From CAZVXI01 sp964631295 (GTDB lineage Bacteria > Planctomycetota > Phycisphaerae > Phycisphaerales > SM1A02), in NCBI GenBank assembly GCA_964631295.1, contig CAZVXI010000068.1, positions 1 through 15,387 on the forward strand: DNA of 15,387 bases, read 5' to 3'. Made by a program: the position numbers and the translations under genes. A model generated the notes under the pieces. The model saw nothing but the letters and a program-made list of their open reading frames with translations. It was not told the origin of the DNA and ran no database searches. The number at the start of each line of letters is the position of its first letter. Positions within the stretch are counted from its first letter, which is position 1. Shown here in pieces: positions 6,358 through 13,046 of this stretch.

Positions 6358-6810
6358 GTGAAAATTTTCTCAGACGCTTGCGAGTATGCCCTGCGTGCCA
6401 CCCTCTGGCTCAGCCTGAGACCGGCCCAACCCTACAAGGTCCGCGAGATCGCGGAGGGCACGCAGGCCTCACCCGGCTACCTCGTCAAAGTGCTTCAGCG
6501 GCTGTCTCGGGCCGGCATTCTGTCTGCCCAGCGCGGCAGTCAGGGCGGCTTCAAACTCGAACGACTGCCCACAGAACTCACAGCCCTCGATGTCATCAAC
6601 GCTGTCGACCCGATCGAGCGTATTCAACGGTGCCCGCTGCAAATCGAATCCCACGAGGCGCGTTTGTGTCAACTGCATCAGCAGCTTGACGACGCGATGG
6701 GGCTTATTGAGCGGTGCTTTGGAGCCGTCACGATAGCAGCGCTGATTGACGATCCCGCTGCTCCGCAAATCTGCGATGCGCTCGAACGCCCAGATCACCC
6801 GCGAACATGA
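6358..6810 (+). CDS. Rrf2-family transcriptional regulator (putative Fe-S, NO/redox-responsive)
   Basis: Rrf2 proteins are small dimeric winged-helix regulators, many of which sense NO, iron-sulfur status or redox through a cluster. The 150-residue product starts MKIFSDACEYALRA, has the helix-turn-helix and wing (YKVREIAEGTQASPGYLVKVLQ, then RGSQGGFKL, about 26-67), and a C-terminal cysteine region. Against IscR (C92, C98, C104, H107) it keeps C92, C104 and H107 at the same numbers but has Ser at 98, with His at 99. E9 aligns with the aspartate/glutamate that supplies a cluster ligand from the partner subunit in NsrR and RsrR. Start is GTG 6358 with GGAG 9 nt upstream. Divergent placement next to nos suggests it regulates N2O reduction; whether it is NsrR-like is inference. 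Confidence 0.92.
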   Translation: MKIFSDACEYALRATLWLSLRPAQPYKVREIAEGTQASPGYLVKVLQRLSRAGILSAQRGSQGGFKLERLPTELTALDVINAVDPIERIQRCPLQIESHEARLCQLHQQLDDAMGLIERCFGAVTIAALIDDPAAPQICDALERPDHPRT

Positions 6811-6887
6811 CACGCATGATCCGCAGCGGCGTCCGACCGGCGGTTCGCCTCGCACGAGTTCGATGCCACGCCCCCGCTCTGGCGAAG

Positions 6888-7721
6888 CTATCGGTTCGCT
6901 GCCTCGACTTCTTCATGGTGCAGGAACGCTTTGCCCCAGCCGAATCCCATCGACACACCCATCAGCGAGCCGGCGAGCACATCAATCGGCATCACGCGCA
7001 GGAACGCAGGCAGTGTGCCTTCGATGTATGCGATGTCGACGGAGCTGCGCATCATGATCGAAGCGACGATCGCTGCGACGCCCGTCACGATCATCGGGCT
7101 GACAAACAGGAGCTTGGGCTGCACATGCGGTGAGACAATCCGCCCGACAAGCCCGGCCAGTATGCCGCCAATGACAATCGCAGCGAGCATCTGCCCCTGC
7201 GCAAATGACTGGCCGATGAACCATATGGCAGGGAGCACGAACAGCCCGGCCGCTGCCTGCTTCCGCGCGGCAACGCTGCGCAGTGCATCGGGTGTGTGGT
7301 GGAGTTCATCGGCTTCGATATCATCCAGTTCGCCGCCCAACCGAAAGACGGTGAGCACCGCAGCCATGCAGAGCACCGCGAGCAGAAGCGTTTCAATCCC
7401 GATCGCCAACGCGGGCAGTTCCCAGACGGTTTCATCAAGTGTGCCAAAGCGGCAGGTGAGGACGTACAGCCCGCCGCCCATCACCCACAAGCCGACGCAG
7501 GTGTTGGTGATGCGCGCCACGCCGATGGCCACGATGGTGGCGGCGGCAAGCAGGATCACCAGGCCGATGACTGCGGCGACCGGCGACTGCGCCAGAGCAA
7601 TGAGCGGCCCCGCCACGCCCCGGCCGGATGTGAACAGCGGCAGCGTGAGGATGGCGACGATGCCAACGGCGACCAGCCCGCCGACGAACACGCCGTTGCG
7701 AATCCATGCATTGTCGGTCAT
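6888..7721 (-). CDS. Unrecognised polytopic membrane protein
   Basis: I do not recognise this family. The 277-residue product shows about eight hydrophobic segments (roughly 10-30, 45-66, 75-90, 104-126, 157-170, 177-198, 204-224, 245-262) with one cytoplasm-like hydrophilic loop between the fourth and fifth, rich in acidic residues and carrying LGGELDDIEADELHHTPDALR (about 128-148), and a short polar tail HHEEVEAANR. No catalytic or cofactor motif is evident. I prefer ATG 7721, which has GGAGG 8 nt upstream, over the ATG at 7757. It is convergent with the rrf2 gene (77-nt gap without a clear terminator) and divergent from hutH (81 nt apart), so neither neighbour implies a role. Its base composition matches the hut genes rather than the nos cluster. 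Confidence 0.8.
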   Translation of the reverse strand: MTDNAWIRNGVFVGGLVAVGIVAILTLPLFTSGRGVAGPLIALAQSPVAAVIGLVILLAAATIVAIGVARITNTCVGLWVMGGGLYVLTCRFGTLDETVWELPALAIGIETLLLAVLCMAAVLTVFRLGGELDDIEADELHHTPDALRSVAARKQAAAGLFVLPAIWFIGQSFAQGQMLAAIVIGGILAGLVGRIVSPHVQPKLLFVSPMIVTGVAAIVASIMMRSSVDIAYIEGTLPAFLRVMPIDVLAGSLMGVSMGFGWGKAFLHHEEVEAANR

Positions 7722-7729
7722 GAGCGGTG

Positions 7730-7734
7730 CCTCC
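7730..7734 (-). promoter_or_regulatory. Ribosome binding site deciding the start of the 6888-7721 gene
   Basis: GGAGG on the minus strand, 8 nt before ATG 7721. It argues for this start over the in-frame ATG 12 codons upstream at 7757, which would crowd the hutH promoter region. Confidence 0.75.
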
Positions 7735-7802
7735 TGCAGCGTTGGGTTGATCGGCATGATGGCCAGCCGCCGCCGATATCGCAGATGAGCTAAGGTAGCC
7801 GC

Positions 7803-9383
7803 GTGAGCGAGACAACTCCAACCAGTACCGCAGGCGAGATGGCAGTCGTGCTCGACGGCTCGCCGCTGGCAATCGAACAGGTGGCGGGCATCGCACGCGG
7901 CGGATTGGGCGTCAAACTCGCCGAATCAGCCCGGCCAGCCATCGAGAAAGCAAACCGGATCGTCGCCCGGCATGCGGATGACAGCGAGGCGATCTACGGC
8001 GTGAATACGGGGTTCGGCTCGCTTTCGCGCGTGCGCATCTCGGCCGATGAAGTCCGCGAGGTGCAGCGGAATCTCATTCGCTCGCATGCAGCAGGTGTCG
8101 GCGAGCCGCTGGATGAACAGGTCGTGCGAGCGATGCTGGCGATTCAGGCCGCGTCGCTGGCGCGGGGATATTCGGGCGTGCGGCCGGCCCTGATCGAACA
8201 GATCATTGCGCTGCTCAATGCAGGGGTGACGCCGGTGGTGCCATCGCGCGGGTCGGTCGGGGCATCGGGCGATCTTGCGCCGCTCGCGCATGCAGCATTG
8301 GTGCTGGTCGGCGAGGGGCATGCGACGCTGGATGGTGAGACCACGACAGGCGGCGAGGCGCTGCGCCGCGCGGGGGTCGAACCGATCACGCTCGAAGCGA
8401 AGGAAGGTCTGGCGCTGATCAACGGCACACACCTGATGTGCGCGATCGGCGCGCTCACGCTCGCTGACCTGGCGAATCTGTGTGATGCTGCGATGGTGTC
8501 CGCCGCGATGGCGATTGATGCGTGCAGGGGAAGCGATGCGCCGCTGGATGCGCGCATCCACGAAGCACGCTGCCAGTTGGGCCAGCAGCAAGTTGCTGCG
8601 AGATTGCGCGACCTGCTCAGTGATTCGCAGATCATTCCATCGCATCGTGGTGATGCTGACCCGCGCGTGCAGGACCCCTACTGCCTGCGCGCCACGCCGC
8701 AGGTGCTGGGCGCTGCGCTGGATGCGATCGATCATGCGCGCCTGATCATCGAACGCGAACTCGGCGCGGTCACGGATAACCCGCTTGTATTTCCTGCGGA
8801 AGTCGGGGGAGATGGCTCTGCAAATGATGCGGGCACGATTCTCTCCGGCGGTAACTTCCACGGCATGCCGCTGGCGATCACGCTGGATTCGCTTTCGATC
8901 GCGATCACGCACATTGCAGGCATCGCGGAGCGCCGCATCTACTGGCTGTTGGCTGCAAGCGATTCAGAGAACCCGGTGAACATCTACCTCAGCCCGCAGC
9001 CGGGCCTGCACAGCGGGTTGATGATCGTGCAGTACACCGCCGCAGCATGCGTGAATGAGTTGCAGACGCTGGCAGCACCCGCATCGGTCGGCAACATCCC
9101 GACATCCGCAGGGATTGAAGATTACAACTCGATGGGCGCAACGGCAGCGCATCAACTGCGCGCCGGCGTGGCGCTCGCTCGCCATGTGATCGCGATGGAA
9201 CTGCTGACAATGTGCGAAGCGCTCGAGTACCAGCGTCCGTTGCGCAGCGGCACTGGTGTGGAGCGCGCGTATGAAGCGGTGCGAACAGTGGTGCCGAAGT
9301 TGGATGCGGATCGACCGCCCTCGCCGGATATCGCAGCGATTGGGGAGTTGATCCGCGCGGGCGCATTCTCGGATGATGCATAA
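7803..9383 (+). CDS. hutH: Histidine ammonia-lyase (MIO-dependent), first step of histidine degradation
   Basis: HutH removes ammonia from L-histidine to give urocanate in the cytoplasm. The 526-residue product carries the A154-S155-G156 triad in GSVGASGDLAPLAH that cyclises to the MIO electrophile. The other active-site residues of the Pseudomonas enzyme have matches: Y65 (YGVNTGFG), H95 (RSHAAGVGEPL), N207 (LINGTH), Q290/Y293/R296 (QDPYCLRATPQ), F352 (GNFHG) and E439 (GIEDYNSMG). H95 and E439 favour histidine over phenylalanine or tyrosine. The segment around E439 differs from the usual ANQEDHVSM. Start GTG 7803 has AAGG about 7-8 nt upstream; a later ATG at codon 13 is a possible alternative. 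It is monocistronic, ending at a hairpin. A related aromatic amino acid lyase cannot be fully excluded, but hutU nearby supports HutH. Confidence 0.94.
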   Translation: MSETTPTSTAGEMAVVLDGSPLAIEQVAGIARGGLGVKLAESARPAIEKANRIVARHADDSEAIYGVNTGFGSLSRVRISADEVREVQRNLIRSHAAGVGEPLDEQVVRAMLAIQAASLARGYSGVRPALIEQIIALLNAGVTPVVPSRGSVGASGDLAPLAHAALVLVGEGHATLDGETTTGGEALRRAGVEPITLEAKEGLALINGTHLMCAIGALTLADLANLCDAAMVSAAMAIDACRGSDAPLDARIHEARCQLGQQQVAARLRDLLSDSQIIPSHRGDADPRVQDPYCLRATPQVLGAALDAIDHARLIIERELGAVTDNPLVFPAEVGGDGSANDAGTILSGGNFHGMPLAITLDSLSIAITHIAGIAERRIYWLLAASDSENPVNIYLSPQPGLHSGLMIVQYTAAACVNELQTLAAPASVGNIPTSAGIEDYNSMGATAAHQLRAGVALARHVIAMELLTMCEALEYQRPLRSGTGVERAYEAVRTVVPKLDADRPPSPDIAAIGELIRAGAFSDDA

Positions 9384-9386
9384 GAA

Positions 9387-9417
9387 CAGCCCCGGACCGA
9401 TTCACGATCCGGGGCTG
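9387..9417. terminator. Hairpin between convergent hutH and VOC genes
   Basis: CAGCCCCGGA (9387-9396) pairs perfectly with TCCGGGGCTG (9408-9417) across an 11-nt loop. It begins 3 nt after the hutH stop and lies 31 nt from the stop of the opposite-strand gene, so it can end both transcripts. There is no clear T-run on either side, so it may act as a non-canonical terminator or a 3' end stabiliser. Confidence 0.75.
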
Positions 9418-9448
9418 AGTGATTTGCAGGGCGAGGCGCGCTCGTGCC

Positions 9449-10237
9449 TCAAGCGCCGGTGTTCTTGCCGGGCTGGTAGATCGCAAAGCTGGCGCCGGTC
9501 GGGTCGGCGAGGATGGCGAACCGGCCCATGTCGCCGGGAATATCCTGCGCGGGGACGATCACGGTTGCGCCGGCTTTGGTTGCATTGGCGAGGGTGTTGT
9601 CGACACTTTCAACGCCGACGTAGTTGAGCCATGCGGCTGGGAAGCCCTCCATCTCGGGCGTCAGTTGCATTCCGCCGCCGAGGCCCTGGCCGTTGTGATT
9701 CCACATCGTGTAGATACCCGCGGGGCCCATGTCCATTTCTTCAGTCGTCCAGCCGAACATGCCGGTGTAGAACGCATGCGTCTTGTCCTTCTCTTTGAAG
9801 TAGACCTCGTTCCACACGACAGCACCCGGCTGAGGACCCATCTCGCTTGCGCTCTTGAACAGCGAGAAGACCGCACCGTCCGGATCGTCCACTACAGCGA
9901 AGCGGCCGACATCGGGGATGTCGCTCGGCCCGACACATACATTGCCGCCGAGTTGCTTGACCTTCTCTGCAGACTTGTCGACATCATCGACAGCGATGTA
10001 GCTCATCCAGTGCGGCGGCACGCCCTCCCACTGGGGGCCGGTCATGTGCATCATTCCGCCGAACGGCACGCCATCCTTGTGCAGCATGGTGTAGGTGAAG
10101 CCCTCCATCGGGACTTCCTGAAACGTCCAGCCGAACACATCGCCGTAGAACTTCTTCGCGGCTTGAAGGTCGGGCGTGTGGATTTCGTACCAGCAGAACT
10201 CGCCGGTGGTCGGCGGTGATTGTGTGGCCTGTGACAT
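9449..10237 (-). CDS. Two-domain VOC (glyoxalase/bleomycin-resistance fold) protein
   Basis: The VOC superfamily binds a metal with paired beta-alpha-beta-beta-beta modules and covers lyases, dioxygenases and drug-binding proteins. This 262-residue protein has two tandem VOC modules: residues about 12-128 (GEFCWYEIHTPDLQAAKKFY ... GRFAVVDDPDGAVFSLF) and about 137-258 (VVWNEVYFKEKDKTHAFYTG ... GRFAILADPTGASFAIYQP). Both keep the FY..(V/M)FGW motif and the 'DP-x-GA-x-F' end. This form resembles the common, functionally unassigned 27-30 kDa VOC proteins with two modules; substrate is unknown. Start ATG 10237 has AAGGAG 7 nt upstream. It is convergent with hutH and divergent from hutU, so being between the two hut genes does not make it part of histidine breakdown. 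Confidence 0.88.
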   Translation of the reverse strand: MSQATQSPPTTGEFCWYEIHTPDLQAAKKFYGDVFGWTFQEVPMEGFTYTMLHKDGVPFGGMMHMTGPQWEGVPPHWMSYIAVDDVDKSAEKVKQLGGNVCVGPSDIPDVGRFAVVDDPDGAVFSLFKSASEMGPQPGAVVWNEVYFKEKDKTHAFYTGMFGWTTEEMDMGPAGIYTMWNHNGQGLGGGMQLTPEMEGFPAAWLNYVGVESVDNTLANATKAGATVIVPAQDIPGDMGRFAILADPTGASFAIYQPGKNTGA

Positions 10238-10463
10238 GATCCATCTCCTTGAGTTATTGGTGCTTTGTCGCCGCTCAATCGCACGTGATCGGATTCTGTT
10301 TGGAAGTTACGGTAACAATGTTCTCCGGCCGGTGCAAGGGGCTGAGGTGCGGCCACATGCATCTTTTACGACGGTTGATATGGCCGCTCGATCACCGGAT
10401 TCACGGCACGCCGGATTCGGTGAGATTCCGGGGAAATGAGCGGCCGCGGGTTTATGATCGACC
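10238..10463. other. Divergent intergenic region between the VOC gene and hutU
   Basis: This is the longest gene-free stretch in the window (226 nt) and must hold promoters for both flanking genes. I see no clear RNA gene or riboswitch. The only structure is a repeat cluster at 10392-10423 about 40 nt before the hutU start. No convincing -35/-10 pair could be chosen by eye. Confidence 0.6.
10392..10423. repeat. Direct repeat inside a small inverted repeat upstream of hutU
   Basis: CCGGATTC occurs at 10395-10402 and again at 10411-10418, a 16-bp period. The pair is bounded by TCACCG (10392-10397) and CGGTGA (10418-10423), which are inverted repeats. It lies about 40 nt before the hutU start and could be an operator, but short GC-rich repeats also occur by chance. 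Confidence 0.35.
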
Positions 10464-12179
10464 ATGACCACCGCGACCACAAAGACGCCCACCGAACGCA
10501 CCTCTCATCGCACGATTCGCGCCCCGCGCGGCAGCGAGAAGACTTGCAAGACATGGCAGGCCGAGGCCGCCATGCGCATGCTGATGAATAACCTCGACCC
10601 GGAAGTGGCGGAAAAACCAGATGAGTTGATCGTCTACGGCGGGCGCGGGCAGGCGGCGCGCTCGTGGGAAGCGTTCGATGCGATTGTGGAATCGCTGAAG
10701 AACCTGGAGCCGGATGAGACCCTGCTCGTGCAGTCGGGCAAGCCGGTGGGCATCGCGCGGACGACGACCGATTCGCCGCGCGTGATCATTGCCAACTCGA
10801 ATCTCGTTCCGCACTGGGCGACGCAGGAGCACTTCGATGAACTGGCCGCGAAGGGCCTGATCATGTACGGCCAGATGACGGCCGGGTCGTGGATCTATAT
10901 CGGCACGCAGGGCATCCTGCAGGGCACCTACGAAACCTTCGCAGAGTGCGCGCGGCAGCATTTTGGGGGGAGTCTCAAAGGCACGCTGAATGTCACTGCT
11001 GGTTGCGGCGGCATGGGCGGCGCGCAGCCGCTGGCGATCACCATGAACGATGGTGTCTGCCTGATGGCTGAGATGTGTATTGAGCGACTCGAGAAGCGCG
11101 TGAACGACAAGTATCTCGATGAGATCTTTCCGCATGATCAGCTTGACGCTGCGATCGATCGAGCCGTCAACGCGAAGGGTGTCAGTGAAGCTGTGTCGAT
11201 CGGGTGGGTCGGCAACGCAGTCGATTTGCTGGAAGCATTGATCGAGCGCAACATCACACCAGATACGCTGACTGACCAGACATCTGCGCATGACCCGCTG
11301 ACGGGGTACTACCCGCGGAATATGACGCGCGAAGAAGCAGATGCGCTGCGTGTATCGGATCCGACGCAGTACACGGAAGCATCGATCGACACGATGACCG
11401 ATCATGTCGAACTCATGCACCAGTTGCAGCAGCGAGGCAGCAGGACATTCGACTACGGTAACAACATCCGCCAGCGCGCGCTGGAAAACGGCCTGCCGCG
11501 CGAGGTCGCGTTCTCCTTTCCGGGGTTCGTGCCTGCGTACATTCGGCCTCAGTTCTGCCTCGGTCGCGGGCCGTTCAGATGGTGCGCACTGTCGGGCGAT
11601 CCGGAAGACATTCGCGTGACCGATGAAGCGCTGCTCGAACTGTTCCCCGCGACTGATCATTACTCACAGGGGTTGCACCGCTGGATCGAGAAAGCCAATG
11701 CAACAATCGGTGCGGGCAAACAGGGCCTGCCCTGCAGAATATGCTGGCTCGGGCTGGGCGAGCGCGACAAAGCGGGCCTGCTGTTCAACAAGCTCGTGCG
11801 CGATGGCACGGTGAAGGCGCCCATCGTCATCGGTCGGGATCATCTCGACTGCGGCAGCGTGGCCTCGCCCAATCGCGAGACCGAAGCGATGAAGGACGGC
11901 AGCGATGCCATCAGCGACTGGCCGCTGCTCAACTTCGCGCTGGCAGCAGCAGGCGGCGCTTCCTGGATCTCCTTCCACCACGGCGGGGGCGTCGGCATCG
12001 GCTACTCACAGCATGCAGGACAGGTGATTGTCTGCGATGGTACGCCCGATGCAGATGAACGTATCAAACGCGTGCTGTACAACGATCCGCTCATGGGTAT
12101 CTTCCGCCACGCGGATGCGGGGTATGAGGATGCGATTGAATGTGCGCGCGAGCATCAGGTGGAGCTGCCGATGCAGTGA
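10464..12179 (+). CDS. hutU: Urocanate hydratase, second step of histidine degradation
   Basis: HutU converts urocanate to imidazolonepropionate using tightly bound NAD+ as an electrophile. The 571-residue product matches the family's usual 550-570 length throughout. Visible signatures are GQMTAGSWIYIGTQGI (136-151), the NAD-binding NVTAGCGGMGGAQPL (176-190), QTSAHDPLTGYYP (272-284), active-site cysteine C427 in RICWLG, DCGSVASPNRETE (462-474) and SFHHGGGVGIGYSQHAGQ (503-520). Position 424 is Cys (GLPCRICW) where I expect Ala. ATG 10464 is the first in-frame start; the ribosome site is weak. hutH lies 1.1 kb upstream on the same strand but is separated by the opposite-strand VOC gene and a hairpin, so the two are not one operon. 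Downstream hutI and later steps are not in this window. Confidence 0.97.
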   Translation: MTTATTKTPTERTSHRTIRAPRGSEKTCKTWQAEAAMRMLMNNLDPEVAEKPDELIVYGGRGQAARSWEAFDAIVESLKNLEPDETLLVQSGKPVGIARTTTDSPRVIIANSNLVPHWATQEHFDELAAKGLIMYGQMTAGSWIYIGTQGILQGTYETFAECARQHFGGSLKGTLNVTAGCGGMGGAQPLAITMNDGVCLMAEMCIERLEKRVNDKYLDEIFPHDQLDAAIDRAVNAKGVSEAVSIGWVGNAVDLLEALIERNITPDTLTDQTSAHDPLTGYYPRNMTREEADALRVSDPTQYTEASIDTMTDHVELMHQLQQRGSRTFDYGNNIRQRALENGLPREVAFSFPGFVPAYIRPQFCLGRGPFRWCALSGDPEDIRVTDEALLELFPATDHYSQGLHRWIEKANATIGAGKQGLPCRICWLGLGERDKAGLLFNKLVRDGTVKAPIVIGRDHLDCGSVASPNRETEAMKDGSDAISDWPLLNFALAAAGGASWISFHHGGGVGIGYSQHAGQVIVCDGTPDADERIKRVLYNDPLMGIFRHADAGYEDAIECAREHQVELPMQ

Positions 12180-12215
12180 CCGAAAATGCAACACCGCGGG
12201 CCGGGATGCACCATG

Positions 12216-12983
12216 CTATGCAATCCCTCTGAGCAGCACCCCGACAACATATGCAAGGACTGCTGCTGCGCCACCCATCAGCAGCGTTTCACTGCCTGCG
12301 CGATACCATGCCTCATCGACAAAGCGACTCTTGCCGGCACCGACCGCAAAGAATGCGACGCCCGTCAGCAGTGAACTCCACAGGAACGGCGACTCGAATA
12401 TTCCCCCGGCTGCAACGTCAAGCACGTACGAAATCAGGGGCACGAAGCCAACGACGACGAAAGCAGCGAATGTTGTCGTTGCTGCGCGGAGTGACGAGGC
12501 GCTCTCAAGCGGCAAACCAAGTTCTTCGGTCAACATCGTATCAATCCAACGCTGGTGGTTCGACGTGATGACATCAACGACATCATCGAGCTGTTCGCCT
12601 GTAAAACCCTTGGCAGCGAAGATCTGACGAATCTCTTCCCGCTCTCCATCCGGCACCTGTTCGATGTGCATCGCTTCCATTCGTCGGGCACGATCGCGAA
12701 GCTGCTGATCGGCCTTGCTGCCAAGATAGTTGCTGACGCCCATCGAGAAACCGTCGGCGATCAGATTCGCGAGCCCGAGAATGACGACGATCGCGGGCGA
12801 AAGCTGCGCACCGGCAACACCTGCAACCACCGCGAAGGTCGTGACTGTGCCATCAATCGCTCCGTAGACAAAGTCGCGCAGGTAGCTGTGCGTCGGCCCG
12901 GATTCGAGCCGACGCTGAACGGCTTCGGGCGTGTGCTGTTCGTGAAGATCATCCAGTGTGTGTGGTTGTTCCTGCTTTGGCAT
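12216..12983 (-). CDS. VIT1/CCC1-family divalent metal (Fe2+/Mn2+) transporter
   Basis: VIT1/CCC1 proteins are proton-coupled exporters of ferrous iron or manganese out of the cytosol. The 255-residue product has the family's first-helix motif GAIDGTVTTFAVVAGVAGA (41-59), then LGLANLIADGFSMGVSNYLGSKAD (69-92). A hydrophilic insert (about 95-160) holds E103, E108, E114, E116 and E117, in the arrangement of the glutamate-rich metal-binding domain of plant-type VIT1, followed by three more membrane helices (about 168-190, 200-215, 231-253) for five in all. Start ATG 12983 has GGAGG 9 nt upstream. It is convergent with hutU (36-nt gap) and closely divergent from the next membrane protein gene (63 nt). 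Metal specificity cannot be read from sequence alone. Confidence 0.92.
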   Translation of the reverse strand: MPKQEQPHTLDDLHEQHTPEAVQRRLESGPTHSYLRDFVYGAIDGTVTTFAVVAGVAGAQLSPAIVVILGLANLIADGFSMGVSNYLGSKADQQLRDRARRMEAMHIEQVPDGEREEIRQIFAAKGFTGEQLDDVVDVITSNHQRWIDTMLTEELGLPLESASSLRAATTTFAAFVVVGFVPLISYVLDVAAGGIFESPFLWSSLLTGVAFFAVGAGKSRFVDEAWYRAGSETLLMGGAAAVLAYVVGVLLRGIA

Positions 12984-13046
12984 GGTCGTGGGCCTCCGGG
13001 CGAGCCTGACTGGCGACTCGACACTTCCTCGATCCTATCGTTGATC

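Noticed and set aside
6811..6887. Possible terminator between the convergent rrf2 and membrane protein genes
   Set aside because: No stem of useful length or T-run was found by eye.
7926..8912. A 328-codon minus-strand open frame opposite hutH
   Set aside because: Arg/His-rich low-complexity product typical of antisense frames in GC-rich genes; hutH motifs fix the real strand.
10452..11660. A 402-codon minus-strand open frame opposite hutU
   Set aside because: Again an antisense shadow; hutU is supported end to end by family motifs.
12555..13046. N-terminal extension of the zinc-ribbon membrane protein back to ATG 12555
   Set aside because: This part is antisense to the VIT1-family gene and precedes a proper N-terminal membrane segment that starts at 13047.
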